From positions 1-24,424 of the IMG/VR virus record IMGVR_UViG_3300034101_000838: a stretch of DNA of 24,424 nt. One strand, written 5' to 3'. The position numbers and the translations under genes are program-made. The stretch is from a virus. Positions 6,725-15,198 of the stretch are shown here, in pieces (positions within the stretch are counted from its first letter, which is position 1; each line of letters starts with the position of its first letter). The notes under the pieces are model-generated. The model was not told where the DNA came from and did no database searches. It saw only the letters and a program-made list of their open reading frames with translations.

Positions 6725-8389
6725 TTAATCCTCCGCTGGTCGTTGACGTAAAGTAATAGGTGGATAATCTCCACCCCACGGCTTTAAATCCCGTTGTTCG
6801 GTATAGTTTAAAGTCCATTCACCATAAGCCTGCTGTTCAGCGATTATAGAACCAGCAATGTCTGAAGATACTTCAAAGTCACAAGTAAAAGTAATTTTAT
6901 ATTTTGCATCATTGTCTTCATCCGGAATAGTTAAAGCATTAACTAATCTAGTGGTCTGTAGTTTTAGAGTCCGAGTATCACCATTACTATCAGTTAAGTC
7001 ACCTTTATTAAATCCTGAAGTTGTTTGAGCGTCAACAATTACGCCTAGGTTTTGATATGGATCAGGTTTATAGAAAGCACCCTTTGGTAGCGCTCTTCCT
7101 AGATACTCAATAATTAAACGTGCATTTGCCGTTATGTCAGTTATTGTGCCATTACTTATGTTGTCATCAAGTTCTTGAGTGGCTTTTGTTCTTAAATATA
7201 TAAATTCTGCAAAGTCGTCTCCTGTGTCATCATCGAACCCGTATGTTCCAAAACCAAATGATGACAAACCGATGGGCTTGTTTGTATTCTTTGCGCCGGG
7301 TGAGATGTCGGTGTCCCTCCCCTCTTTAACCCACTGGAATAGGTTTTTACCGAGTTCCTTGGCGGCTTGTGCTTGTTGCTCTTGTAATCCAATAGCCTCG
7401 TCAACAACTTGATCAGCAATCTCAAACGACTTAGTAAGGAACGTATCTTTACGAGCATGTCCAATGTAAAGAGCCTGCATAGTAACGTCTATAAAACATT
7501 GAACTGGAACCATGCTTGGACTGAACTTGTTGAATACAACTTGAGTATTAGTAATGTATCCCTCTACCATAAATAAAGAAGAAAAGACCACACGCACAGG
7601 ATTGGAAATCAAGAAAGCGGCGTTACCAAAGTTGGCATTTAATATGTTGCTTGCTTGATCTGTGTCAAAATCCTGCGGTCTTGGGGGCGCTTCCTCTGAA
7701 TCAGCGTAAGTCAAATCGTATTGCGCTTGACTGTACTTGCGGTACCGTTCAGCACGTGTATTTAAATAGTTAACAAGGTCGCTGTTAATACCTTGACCGA
7801 TAATGCTGTCAAACACCATAACGTCAGCAAGAACGCCAATATCAGTCGCAGATGTATAGTTAATATAGTTGTCACTTGCTTTATTTGTAGAGATGTCTAA
7901 CTCTTGGCTACCTTGTCCAGCATCTACAACAATTTTACTACTAGTGCTGTTATCAAAACTATAAGTACCGCTGTACACATCTGGCTCACGATTAAACAAC
8001 AATCGAAAACCAAAGTTTGAGTCACCCGGAATTGGTTGTGTTAACTGTTCTGGTGATTGGTTCATCCACATTTGGATGTCGTTACGAGCGGTAACGCTTC
8101 TTGTAATAGAGTCGGGATTGAACTGAAAATGTAGGCGCTTGCGCTCCAAAGAGTTATCGGTGATCAAGTCGTTCTTTGGCAAAACCATACGAATATAGCC
8201 ACGCTGTAGTTTTACAGACGTCCCAGTAGCGGAGTTTTTAAGGTACTTAGAAGGATAGATAAAAGGAGGGTTGTCTCCGGCAAGAACTGTTTGCTCTTCA
8301 CCGACGTTAAATACTCCGGACTCGTATTCAGCAAAGTTATAGAAAGTATTAAGGGCGTAACGATCTACTGTTTTCGGGGTGTCTGCCAT
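6725..8389 (-). CDS. CIS tube-initiator-like baseplate protein (Afp7 N-terminal type)
   Basis: A 554-aa protein. Residues about 60-115 read VKLQRGYIRMVLPKND then LHFQFNPDSITRSVTAR. This 'F.FNP.si..s' signature belongs to the CIS tube protein N-terminal domain of Afp7/Pvc7 and related phage baseplate proteins, which start the inner tube on the hub. A second conserved-looking block occurs at FSSLFMVEGYITNTQVVFNKFSPSMVPVQCFIDVTM. The family normally repeats this fold and ends in LysM; here LysM is the separate gene immediately downstream. A long middle segment (about 310-440) is polar, Asp/Gln-rich and probably helical or flexible, making this longer than typical Afp7. The start shares a base with the tape-measure stop (TAATG). 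Confidence 0.82.
   Translation of the reverse strand: MADTPKTVDRYALNTFYNFAEYESGVFNVGEEQTVLAGDNPPFIYPSKYLKNSATGTSVKLQRGYIRMVLPKNDLITDNSLERKRLHFQFNPDSITRSVTARNDIQMWMNQSPEQLTQPIPGDSNFGFRLLFNREPDVYSGTYSFDNSTSSKIVVDAGQGSQELDISTNKASDNYINYTSATDIGVLADVMVFDSIIGQGINSDLVNYLNTRAERYRKYSQAQYDLTYADSEEAPPRPQDFDTDQASNILNANFGNAAFLISNPVRVVFSSLFMVEGYITNTQVVFNKFSPSMVPVQCFIDVTMQALYIGHARKDTFLTKSFEIADQVVDEAIGLQEQQAQAAKELGKNLFQWVKEGRDTDISPGAKNTNKPIGLSSFGFGTYGFDDDTGDDFAEFIYLRTKATQELDDNISNGTITDITANARLIIEYLGRALPKGAFYKPDPYQNLGVIVDAQTTSGFNKGDLTDSNGDTRTLKLQTTRLVNALTIPDEDNDAKYKITFTCDFEVSSDIAGSIIAEQQAYGEWTLNYTEQRDLKPWGGDYPPITLRQRPAED
6730..6734 (-). promoter_or_regulatory. Ribosome binding site deciding the LysM start
   Basis: GGAGG on the minus strand sits inside the last codons of the preceding gene (GCG GAG GAT TAA), ten bases before GTG at 6719. 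It argues for the short 84-aa form and against the longer frame starting inside the preceding gene. Confidence 0.7.
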
Positions 8390-10839
8390 TACGACTTCCT
8401 CATCATTGCTAGTTTCATTTCACGTTCAATAACTTTAACCATTTCTTGAGCAACACGTTTACCGTCAGTGTCTGTGCTACCAGAGGAAGTGATGTGGAAA
8501 GTGGGCGATACCGATATGTTGATATCCCCACTTGTCGTTGTAGTCCCAGCCATTGGATACGGTGTAGTAAATGAATAAGGCTGTGGGTCTCCAATACTCA
8601 TCATCCTCATCTGGTCTCGGTAGTTCATTTGAGAATAGATAGGGATTCTCTTTAATTGTGTTGCCAATGGTTGGTTTGAACTTTGACCAGAAGTCATGTA
8701 TGACGACCCACTAGTTGTTACACTTCTTTTAGATGGTGAACTGCTCGTACCACCAGCAGATGTAATCTGAGTGCCATGGGGTGACACACCAGACGCAAAA
8801 GCCTCTTTTACAAATGGAGATTGGTACGTTTTAGAAGCAGGGTTCTTGGACTTAAATGCTTCATACTGTTCCATACCAGTCTTGGAATAACCCTCAACTT
8901 GACCAAAAATACCAAGACCTGCAAACGAGTCGGGTAACTCAGTTGGTTGGAGGTGCCAATCTTCACCGTTCTCGTCACGGAAATGGCGTAGACCATACTG
9001 TGGGTTTTTGTCAATGAACTCCGCCAGCCTCGCAGTCTCTCCAAACATGTCGATTGCAAAACCAGCCTCGTGCATGGACTGTCCGGGTGGTGCATATGGC
9101 ACAGCACCAGCCTTCAATTTGTAAGGCTTTCCTTCAAAGGTCCAGTCTGCTTCTTCTCCTGCCTTGGCTGGTTGGTAGCGCTTTAGAAATTCTTCTTTTG
9201 AATTGGTTCTATAACCAGTACCAACACCTACGTGAATACCTGACGCTAGTGCATCTCTGAGAAGGTTAGAAACACGTGCTTGCATTGTCGGGTCCATGTT
9301 TCCAAAACTGGACCATTTGTTTAGTTGGCTCAGTGGATATGCCTTTGCAAGACTAAACCCAATCGGAACTTGTGGATCAGGAGTTGAGTACATGCCAGTG
9401 GTGGGTTTAGTGGTGGGCTTAACAGTACCTGCTGGTCTGGTTGACCTTGATCTACCTAATGGTGGGTCACCAAATGTGGCGGCGGCTCCAGCCCCAATTA
9501 CGAATGGAGCAAAAGGAGCGGTTGGTGCGAAGAATCCCATCGCCGCTCCACCAATCATTGCGGCCCCACCAAGAACCTTCTTACCAATATTGAAAAGTGG
9601 ATTATTACGTTGGTTAAGGCGAGCGCCAATAAGACCTGATAGTCGGTCCTCAAGAGCCGCAAATGCGTTGATGAGTCTCTGTGTTTGTTCCTCTAATTTG
9701 GCGTAGTTATCCACTTGCCGACTGTAGAAGCGCTCATTTCTTTCTTGGGACGTCCTTTGGGTCTCTTCAAATTGTGTAGCAAAGTTGTCCTCAATCCCCA
9801 TACGACGACGGTCCGCATCACGGGACGGGTCGTACATTCCAGAGCCACCTTTTTTCTTATAATTAATGTTGGCTTGGGCGTACTGCAAAAGCATGTTCTG
9901 CATGTCTTCCGGCAACCCATATGCGGCTAGACGTGCTCTGGTGACCGATCCAATTTGCATGGCACCTTTAACAACGCTTTCATTGGTAAGACCAGCGCCT
10001 TGAACAATGTCTTGGAATACCTTGAGCATGGGTCGTTGCCCACCACCAATGCCATACATACCAGTACCAAGGGTCATTGTTAGTCGGTTGTTGACCGCAG
10101 GATTAGCCAATGTAGCCATGGCCTGTGTAAGGTCCTGAGCGCTGTACATGTAGCCTGTAGCGGCTCGTAGGGCCGATACAGAGGAAGCCTGATTACTTGC
10201 TAGAAGACCTGTTTGTGCTTGTAACCCTAATAGCGCATTCATTCCGCCTTCGCCAAGGCGCTGGTCGACTAATGGTCGACGTAGTTTGTCAATGTATTGG
10301 CGCTGGCTAATACCCATGGTCTGCTGAAACAAGACAGCAAGACGATCATTGGCAAGCATTTCTCCGTATGCGGAATCAATACGGTTATCAATGGCGCCAA
10401 TGGTTCCGCCAACTATTTTCATAACGCCGTCAGCCGCCGCCATGTAGCCCCCGGCTTTGCCCATAAAGTTTTGGAACTTGCCAGAAGCAGGGGCGCCATC
10501 CGGGGTGGTAGTTCCTTGGGCTTGTACTTTTGTAGTACCAGTTTTATTTACTGTAGAAATTTGATTAGCGGTAGTAGTGGTGGATTTGCTTAAACCAGTA
10601 CCTAAACCAGAAGAGGCTTGACCAGCATCTCCCAGCGCCTTAGCAAGGTCAGAAACTTGGGTGATTACACCATCAAGATTCTTTTTAAGCCATTCAACAT
10701 CGGTGCGTATGGCTTTAAAACCAGTAACGACCTTGTTCATGCCTTCGGCATCAACCTTGAATTTAGTGCGGACGTCAGCCATCTTGCCGCCACTGGAGCG
10801 ACCTGCTAGACCTCCGTCTGACGCACTTTTCTCTGCCAT
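8389..10839 (-). CDS. Tape measure protein with M15 (VanY-type) peptidase domain
   Basis: An 816-aa protein placed, as expected for a tape measure, after tube and chaperone and before the baseplate. The N-terminal part is helical and Gln/Ala/Gly-rich. Residues about 420-460 are a hydrophobic Gly/Ala stretch (GAAMIGGAAMGFFAP...). Residues about 510-640 form a zinc D-Ala-D-Ala carboxypeptidase/endopeptidase of MEROPS family M15. They include VGTGYRT, then SMHEAGFAIDMFG with H590 and D597, and GEDWHLQP with catalytic-type E626 and ligand H629. Tape measures often carry wall hydrolases that open peptidoglycan during ejection. The last about 170 residues are Ser/Thr-rich and end in a charged helix. 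The ATG follows GAGGAAG about ten bases upstream, within the end of the small frame before it. Confidence 0.9.
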   Translation of the reverse strand: MAEKSASDGGLAGRSSGGKMADVRTKFKVDAEGMNKVVTGFKAIRTDVEWLKKNLDGVITQVSDLAKALGDAGQASSGLGTGLSKSTTTTANQISTVNKTGTTKVQAQGTTTPDGAPASGKFQNFMGKAGGYMAAADGVMKIVGGTIGAIDNRIDSAYGEMLANDRLAVLFQQTMGISQRQYIDKLRRPLVDQRLGEGGMNALLGLQAQTGLLASNQASSVSALRAATGYMYSAQDLTQAMATLANPAVNNRLTMTLGTGMYGIGGGQRPMLKVFQDIVQGAGLTNESVVKGAMQIGSVTRARLAAYGLPEDMQNMLLQYAQANINYKKKGGSGMYDPSRDADRRRMGIEDNFATQFEETQRTSQERNERFYSRQVDNYAKLEEQTQRLINAFAALEDRLSGLIGARLNQRNNPLFNIGKKVLGGAAMIGGAAMGFFAPTAPFAPFVIGAGAAATFGDPPLGRSRSTRPAGTVKPTTKPTTGMYSTPDPQVPIGFSLAKAYPLSQLNKWSSFGNMDPTMQARVSNLLRDALASGIHVGVGTGYRTNSKEEFLKRYQPAKAGEEADWTFEGKPYKLKAGAVPYAPPGQSMHEAGFAIDMFGETARLAEFIDKNPQYGLRHFRDENGEDWHLQPTELPDSFAGLGIFGQVEGYSKTGMEQYEAFKSKNPASKTYQSPFVKEAFASGVSPHGTQITSAGGTSSSPSKRSVTTSGSSYMTSGQSSNQPLATQLKRIPIYSQMNYRDQMRMMSIGDPQPYSFTTPYPMAGTTTTSGDINISVSPTFHITSSGSTDTDGKRVAQEMVKVIEREMKLAMMRKS

Positions 10840-10846
10840 TGTCTAA

Positions 10847-11011
10847 TTACTTCCTCGAATTACGCCATTTCCCCATGGCTACCCAATAGTCACGTTGGCG
10901 GACTGTCATCGTTTTGATATCAGCGAGCGTAAAGCCCTTGTAAGACGAGGCGATCAAATCGTATTCCCAATAGGTATCTACAATATTAGCCGAATAAAAG
11001 TGAGACCCAAT
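10847..11011 (-). CDS. Second-frame extension of tail assembly chaperone (probable frameshift product)
   Basis: An open frame of 54 codons between the chaperone and the tape measure, with no ATG, GTG or TTG until two-thirds through. It reads ...TYWEYDLIASSYKG, FTLADIKTM and TVRQRDYWVAMGKWR, a well-formed helical, aromatic-rich peptide rather than noise, ending seven bases before the tape-measure ATG. It lies +1 (equivalently -2) to the chaperone frame. The two frames overlap in the 27 bases from the TAG at 11014-11012 to the chaperone TAA at 10988-10986, which contain the run CTTTTATTC (11000-10992). Tail assembly chaperone pairs (lambda G/GT, Mu, many others) make exactly such a fusion just upstream of the tape measure. 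Slip site and efficiency are inferred; a non-canonical ATT start is the alternative. Confidence 0.6.
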   Translation of the reverse strand: MGSHFYSANIVDTYWEYDLIASSYKGFTLADIKTMTVRQRDYWVAMGKWRNSRK

Positions 11012-11780
11012 CTAAGTACATCGTAAATGGTTCTCCACAATGTGCACAGTGGGCGTTCACCTCCTCAATTTCCGGTCCCGGCTGATTGGCGGTCAGTGCC
11101 GAGACTAGGGCGGACCTATCTGACATGTTCAGTTTCTTTGCCCACAATGCAGTATTTGCTGGGGTTTTTGCGTCACTTTGTTCCCAAACAACACAGCGCT
11201 CAATCAACAAGGTGTTTTGCTCTGGAATAGTCTTGGCTTTTTTAGCAACGTAAATGCTGTCCGCACCAGTAGGTATGCGGAGGCTTATTGTTGAGCCGTC
11301 CTTTAGAGAAACCTTTAACAACTCTTTGGGGTCATGTGAGACTTTACGGTTTTTAAAAGTGCTGGTGTCTACTTGGATGTCATTTGATTCATTACACGCA
11401 CGGCACAGCATCTGATAATCACGTGTTGTGCCGTAAGTGGCGTTTACCACACCAATAAAAAGGGCGTCACGATCTCCAATAATGAGGTTGTCAATGACCT
11501 CTGGGTTATTTGTAATGTTGATTCCACCAATAGAAACCACAGACCTCTTTAACAAAAAGGACATGTATTCGGCGTACAACAGTTTGGTGTCTAAGCCTGC
11601 AAGGGCCTCTTCATCCTCACCAGTAAGTTCCCTGACTAATGCAGTAGTTTCCCACAATGATGTTTCAGGGTTAAAGGCGCCTTTGAACAGTTGTACAACT
11701 GCATCTGGGGTGGGCCTAATTTCTGGCAAGGGTTCAGCAATAGCCTCTGATAAGGCATTGGCTTCAGAAGCCAAATCCAT
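10986..11780 (-). CDS. Tail assembly chaperone / gp26-like protein with Zn-type cysteine pairs
   Basis: A 264-aa protein upstream of the tape measure, the standard chaperone position. It resembles the T4 baseplate gp26-type family found in many myophages, by recall. Two CxxC pairs, C126-C129 (MLCRACNE) and C245-C248 (AHCAHCGEPF), probably form one zinc site joining the middle and the C-terminus. The N-terminal about 70 residues are acidic; the middle holds a helix-rich segment LDTKLLYAEYMSFLLKRS. The start has AGGAG seven bases upstream. The 3' end overlaps a productive frame in +1, so a longer frameshifted form ending in the YW...W peptide is likely. It would bind the tape measure during tail assembly and be absent from virions. 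Confidence 0.75.
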   Translation of the reverse strand: MDLASEANALSEAIAEPLPEIRPTPDAVVQLFKGAFNPETSLWETTALVRELTGEDEEALAGLDTKLLYAEYMSFLLKRSVVSIGGINITNNPEVIDNLIIGDRDALFIGVVNATYGTTRDYQMLCRACNESNDIQVDTSTFKNRKVSHDPKELLKVSLKDGSTISLRIPTGADSIYVAKKAKTIPEQNTLLIERCVVWEQSDAKTPANTALWAKKLNMSDRSALVSALTANQPGPEIEEVNAHCAHCGEPFTMYLDWVSLLFG

Positions 11781-11804
11781 CTTGTTCTCCTAGTTTTATA
11801 TTTC

Positions 11805-12449
11805 TTAGTCGGTAATATCGCTACCGTCCCACGAGATGTAAAAACCCTCGTGGTGAACGGTCAACTGCTGGATCATAATACCATTGTCTCCAGCATTGAG
11901 ACCCGTGAGTGCAAACGCACCGGGCCAGCAGTTATACAGTTTGTATTGCAACATAACCTTACCGGGTACTACGTTACCATTGGTTGAGTTGCTGAGCGTC
12001 CCACCGTCGTAGGCGTAACGTAGTTGTCCGTCTCCGTTGGTTACCTGACCACTTGCGGTGTGGGGGTGATCGTACACCTTGACAACGATGTTACAACGGT
12101 AGTTGTCATCGGTGTTGGCGAGTCCCTGACCTCCGGTTACACCACCGCCGAGCCATGCATGCATGAACTTCTGCCACTTCCACAGTTGATCCTGCTTAGC
12201 AAAAGCACCACGTGTAAAGGAAACAGGAGCAAAGTCTGACTGACCGACCATCTTATGTGGATGGGTGTTCATGCCACCTTCACGGTAAGAGATGATGTCA
12301 TTGGTTACCGAAAGGTCTCCGACCTGAGCAAACCCAATTTCCCCTACACCATTAAGGTAGGAATCAAGGGTCTCACCAATAGGGAGAATAGCCACACGGA
12401 ACTTAAAGTTCCTCAACGGGTCTGTTCTCTGAACGATTGCGTCTGCCAT
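11805..12449 (-). CDS. Tail tube protein
   Basis: A 214-aa inner tube protein of the gp19 / CIS inner-tube type (phage tail region protein TIGR02241-like). The N-terminus DPLRNFKFRVAI leads into GEIGFAQVGDLSVTND. A central helix (KQDQLWKWQKFMHAW) and the C-terminal YNCWPGAFALTGLNAGDNGIMIQQLTVHHEGF fit the family pattern of 'P..f..l.a..n.i.i..l.l.hEg'. Stacked hexamers form the channel for the tape measure and DNA. It sits directly after the sheath gene with a clear AGGAG site, and the full-length fold is intact. The closest recall is to extracellular injection systems and actinobacterial or cyanobacterial myophages rather than to P2. Confidence 0.92.
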   Translation of the reverse strand: MADAIVQRTDPLRNFKFRVAILPIGETLDSYLNGVGEIGFAQVGDLSVTNDIISYREGGMNTHPHKMVGQSDFAPVSFTRGAFAKQDQLWKWQKFMHAWLGGGVTGGQGLANTDDNYRCNIVVKVYDHPHTASGQVTNGDGQLRYAYDGGTLSNSTNGNVVPGKVMLQYKLYNCWPGAFALTGLNAGDNGIMIQQLTVHHEGFYISWDGSDITD

Positions 12450-12465
12450 TAGATTTAACTCCTAA

Positions 12466-14013
12466 TTATTGAAGTCCACCAGAATACTGGCTGATATTGA
12501 TAACGATAAATTCAGCAGGGTTTTGCAAGGCAACCCCAACGTCGATGTTTACAAACCCGTCGTCAATCGATGATTCCGTGTTGTTGGTCGAATCGCAAAC
12601 AATGTAGAAAGCCTCGCCGGGGGTTGCACCCTTAAGACCACCAGACGCCCAGAACGCTGTAAGTGATGCATTCAAACGGTTGTTGATCTTGTCCCACAGG
12701 CGCTGATCATTTGGCTCAAACACTGCAAACTCTGTTTGGTTTTTAAGAACCGTACGGAGGTAGTTAAGTGAACGACGAACAGTGATGAACTTGTCAGGAC
12801 GTACCTTTGAAAGGGTACGAGCACCGTTAATAATTGCTCCAACACCCGGAACAACACGGAACAAGTTGACATGGTCTGAGTTGTACAACTCTCCTTGATC
12901 CGCATCAGAAATGCTGGCGTTCAGTGAAACCACGTTACGGATGTCAAGGGTGTACCCAGCAGGGGCCTTGGCAACGCCACGTGTAGCCTCAGAGCGAGCA
13001 TAAGCACCAGCAACCGCTCCACCAGCGTAGGTGTTGCGGATAGCCGCCGGACCACTACGTGCAGGGTCAACCATCTTAAGAGATGGGAAGTACACCGCAC
13101 CCGAGCCACTTGAGTTGTAACTAGAGATTGTGGACTGAATGTTTGCCTTGCTGGTGTCTGTCAGTGGGCAATCAATGATTACAAAAACGTCACCACGATT
13201 GTCAGCGTATGACAATGCGTCGTTAACAATGGTTGCGGAGGTTTGACCTACGAGGTTCATAACCGCTGGACCGTCGACTGCATCTTGTGCATCAACAGCA
13301 GTAGCCCAGTTTGCAGAAGTAACGGCGCTACCGTTTGCACCACCGGAGAAGGTCAATGAGATGGTGTAGTCTCCAGCCGAAACTCCAGCAACAGCAATGT
13401 CAGAAGAAGCGCTGATGGTAGTTACGCTTCCAGAAACCTTTACGTACTTAGAGAAGTTGTCAAGAACGTCCTTGATAAAACGGCTAGATGTTGGGTCAAC
13501 CGACAGTTCCTGCCAGCGCTCTACCTCTACAGTAGAAGAACCAGTAGTAAGTGACACGATAAGGCTAAAGACCGTTGCCTTTTTAAAGTACGGTGTGCCT
13601 TCTGGGTCTTCAAGGCTGTTCTTATCGAACACGATTTCAACCGACAGATCGTCACCCCAAGTGCCAGTAGACGCCGCTTGAAGCGTAAAAATGGTTGATG
13701 GTCCAGAAGCACCGTCTACGGTTCCTGAAAAGACGGCTGTTGAAGCAACAGAACTGGTTCCAACAACACGGGTGATGTAAGCGTCACGACCACCATTTGC
13801 AAAGAAATGGTAGAGGGCATAACCAAGGTCGATAGTCGTATCAAGTTCGCCAAATACTTGCTTGTACTGGCTCCATGAGTTGATGTAGGTGGGGGTGGTC
13901 GGACCACGGTCTGCGGTTCCGAGGAAGGCGGTTACGGTCTGAGAAACCCGTGTTGCTACAGCAGACGAGATAGGTGTCTCACGAACATACACTCCGGGGC
14001 GTTCGTATGCCAT
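12466..14013 (-). CDS. Tail sheath protein
   Basis: A 515-aa contractile sheath subunit. The N-terminus is classic: YERPGVYVRETP, TAFLGTADRGP, then SWSQYKQVFGEL and LGYALYHFFANGGRDAYITRVVG. The surface-exposed middle is Ser/Thr/Val-rich, as in long phage sheaths. The C-terminal polymerisation domain shows TLSKVRPDKFITVRRSLNYLR, ERLWDKINNRLNASL-type helices (here DQRLWDKINNRLNASLTAFW) and the ending NPAEFIVINISQYSGG that donates the linking strand. It follows AGGAGAAC seven or eight bases before ATG, the strongest type of site in this window, matching its high copy number. Its presence establishes myovirus morphology. Confidence 0.96.
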   Translation of the reverse strand: MAYERPGVYVRETPISSAVATRVSQTVTAFLGTADRGPTTPTYINSWSQYKQVFGELDTTIDLGYALYHFFANGGRDAYITRVVGTSSVASTAVFSGTVDGASGPSTIFTLQAASTGTWGDDLSVEIVFDKNSLEDPEGTPYFKKATVFSLIVSLTTGSSTVEVERWQELSVDPTSSRFIKDVLDNFSKYVKVSGSVTTISASSDIAVAGVSAGDYTISLTFSGGANGSAVTSANWATAVDAQDAVDGPAVMNLVGQTSATIVNDALSYADNRGDVFVIIDCPLTDTSKANIQSTISSYNSSGSGAVYFPSLKMVDPARSGPAAIRNTYAGGAVAGAYARSEATRGVAKAPAGYTLDIRNVVSLNASISDADQGELYNSDHVNLFRVVPGVGAIINGARTLSKVRPDKFITVRRSLNYLRTVLKNQTEFAVFEPNDQRLWDKINNRLNASLTAFWASGGLKGATPGEAFYIVCDSTNNTESSIDDGFVNIDVGVALQNPAEFIVINISQYSGGLQ

Positions 14014-14053
14014 TAGTTCTCCTAAAAATTAAAAACAGGGGTAGAAACAGTGT

Positions 14054-14725
14054 TCACAGGTTGTAATCAATTGTAGTCTGTACAGACTGTACTTGCTTGA
14101 TGCCGAGTAGGTCAGACGAAGGCATTTCTGCCGACATCTGCAACGTATAGATTTTACGGAATATCCTTTTTCGATATCCGGCTTCGGAATCTAAAAGGTC
14201 TGCCGTTGTCCAATCCAGAAGTTCAAACCTTCTAGAGGTATTGTCCGCCGCTACATAAATAGAATTAAATCTGAAGGGCGCAATCTTTGAGAGTATTTTA
14301 GAACTTAATTGACGGTCGTGCAGGGCACTACGGGTATAGGTAGAAACCTGATAAAGAATGTCTACAGGAACAAATTCGTTAGTTTGGAGGTAGATGACAC
14401 CTGCATCTGTAACTCCTGCTGAGGGGTTACTGTTTGTACTGGGCCAGTATTCAATACGGGCTGGGTTGTTGAGTATCCAGTCGTTTTCTCCACCAGACTC
14501 AACATAGGCGTACAACTCGTGGTCAGAATGTTGACGGTTTTTGGCGTGTACGATGTCAATAAGTTCAATGGTGATAAACGGATAATGCTTTTCAGTTTCA
14601 CCGTCTGGGTACCTAAAGAAGACCTGCACTGGTCGTGACGCTTCACGGTCGTCTGACACGGTGATGTCAGAGAACCTAATTTTGATCGCTTCATCTTCAG
14701 CAAGGAGAAACCCGACTCGGCTCAT
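14054..14725 (-). CDS. Neck / tail terminator-like protein
   Basis: A 223-aa protein immediately before the sheath gene, where tail terminator or sheath-stabilising proteins usually lie. It has an alpha/beta appearance: an N-terminal MSRVGFLLAEDEAIKIRF, strands VQVFFRYPDGETEKHYPFITIELIDI, then VPVDILYQVSTYTRSALHDRQLSSKIL and a C-terminal FRKIYTLQMSAEM strand. The pattern 'P.i.i.l.di ... vdi.Y.v..yt......' resembles tail-terminator folds (T4 gp15, lambda gpU class), but I cannot assign a named family with confidence. The start overlaps the preceding stop by ATGA, so it is produced with the 138-aa protein upstream. A role in capping tube and sheath is inferred from position. Confidence 0.65.
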   Translation of the reverse strand: MSRVGFLLAEDEAIKIRFSDITVSDDREASRPVQVFFRYPDGETEKHYPFITIELIDIVHAKNRQHSDHELYAYVESGGENDWILNNPARIEYWPSTNSNPSAGVTDAGVIYLQTNEFVPVDILYQVSTYTRSALHDRQLSSKILSKIAPFRFNSIYVAADNTSRRFELLDWTTADLLDSEAGYRKRIFRKIYTLQMSAEMPSSDLLGIKQVQSVQTTIDYNL

Positions 14726-15138
14726 GCAATGCCCAACTCTTCGTCAAGATATTTCTGAATCCTTCTTTCTAGATAACTAGAACGATGTACTGCCGCAGTA
14801 GTTTGTACACGGGCGGCAGGTTCAGATGGGGTTCCGTATTCGATTTCCCGTGCTCTGTTACCGAGCGCTCCTTCTACAACATAAGTGAATGCTTGTGCTT
14901 TATCATCCCATTCAATATCAAACTTGTTTGTGATCGTGGTGTACTCAACGTGAGACCACTTTAGAACGGTGCGAAGTTCACCCACCTCTTCCGTCAAAGC
15001 CTTATTGACGGCGTTTGCCACAAAAGAGCCGGGGTTTAAAATGATTTCAAAAAGATAATCTAATTGAGACGGAACCCCAGAAACAACGGGTCTAGAAACG
15101 CTTGCGGCAGTGTTTTTGCGTGATGAGGTAGCAACCAT
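14722..15138 (-). CDS. Head-tail connector / tail completion-like protein (HK97 gp10-like)
   Basis: A 138-aa protein. Its middle and C-terminal half (FTYVVEGALGNRAREIEYGTPSEPAAR) match the 'n..a..vEyGt...pa' pattern of HK97 gp10-like neck proteins, which help attach tail to head. The N-terminus is Ser/Thr/Ala-rich and disordered-looking; a short helix SYLERRIQKYLDEEL ends the protein. Upstream is one of the few real gaps in the operon (60 nt), holding an AATAAATA box and a hairpin, so this gene may begin a transcript covering the neck and tail genes. Family assignment is tentative, resting on one motif and on position. Confidence 0.6.
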   Translation of the reverse strand: MVATSSRKNTAASVSRPVVSGVPSQLDYLFEIILNPGSFVANAVNKALTEEVGELRTVLKWSHVEYTTITNKFDIEWDDKAQAFTYVVEGALGNRAREIEYGTPSEPAARVQTTAAVHRSSYLERRIQKYLDEELGIA

Positions 15139-15168
15139 CGGCTTCCTTGCGTTTCTAGGCGTTGTATC

Positions 15169-15186
15169 GTCTGACGCTCATCAGAC
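15169..15186 (-). repeat. Inverted repeat in 5' leader of the neck-gene transcript
   Basis: On the minus strand, GTCTGA and TCAGAC form a 6-bp stem with loop TGAGCG, 31 nt before the 138-aa gene's ATG. On the plus strand the same stem is followed by TTATTTATTTTAT, but no rightward transcript is expected here. It may sit at the very 5' end of an mRNA started at the adjacent AATAAATA box. Confidence 0.35.
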
Positions 15187-15187
15187 T

Positions 15188-15195
15188 TATTTATT
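15188..15195 (-). promoter_or_regulatory. AATAAATA box (late-promoter-like)
   Basis: The minus strand reads AAAATAAATAAG in the 60-nt gap before the 138-aa gene, 49 nt from its ATG. It resembles the T4-type late -10 element TATAAATA. A matching octamer lies 46 nt before the scaffold gene. No -35 element is visible, and A/T-rich gaps can give such matches by chance. Confidence 0.3.
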
Positions 15196-15198
15196 TTA

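Noticed and set aside
6720-6818. N-terminal extension of the LysM protein to 117 aa
   Set aside because: It would overlap the preceding gene by about 94 nt without a ribosome site, whereas GTG at 6719 has GGAGG ten bases upstream and keeps the whole LysM domain.
15169-15186. CTGATGA on the minus strand (15184-15178), reminiscent of a hammerhead ribozyme core
   Set aside because: The following stem II would be only three base pairs and is followed by GATA instead of GAAA; a GAAA occurs further on but not in the required position, and no stem III with a cleavage site could be drawn.
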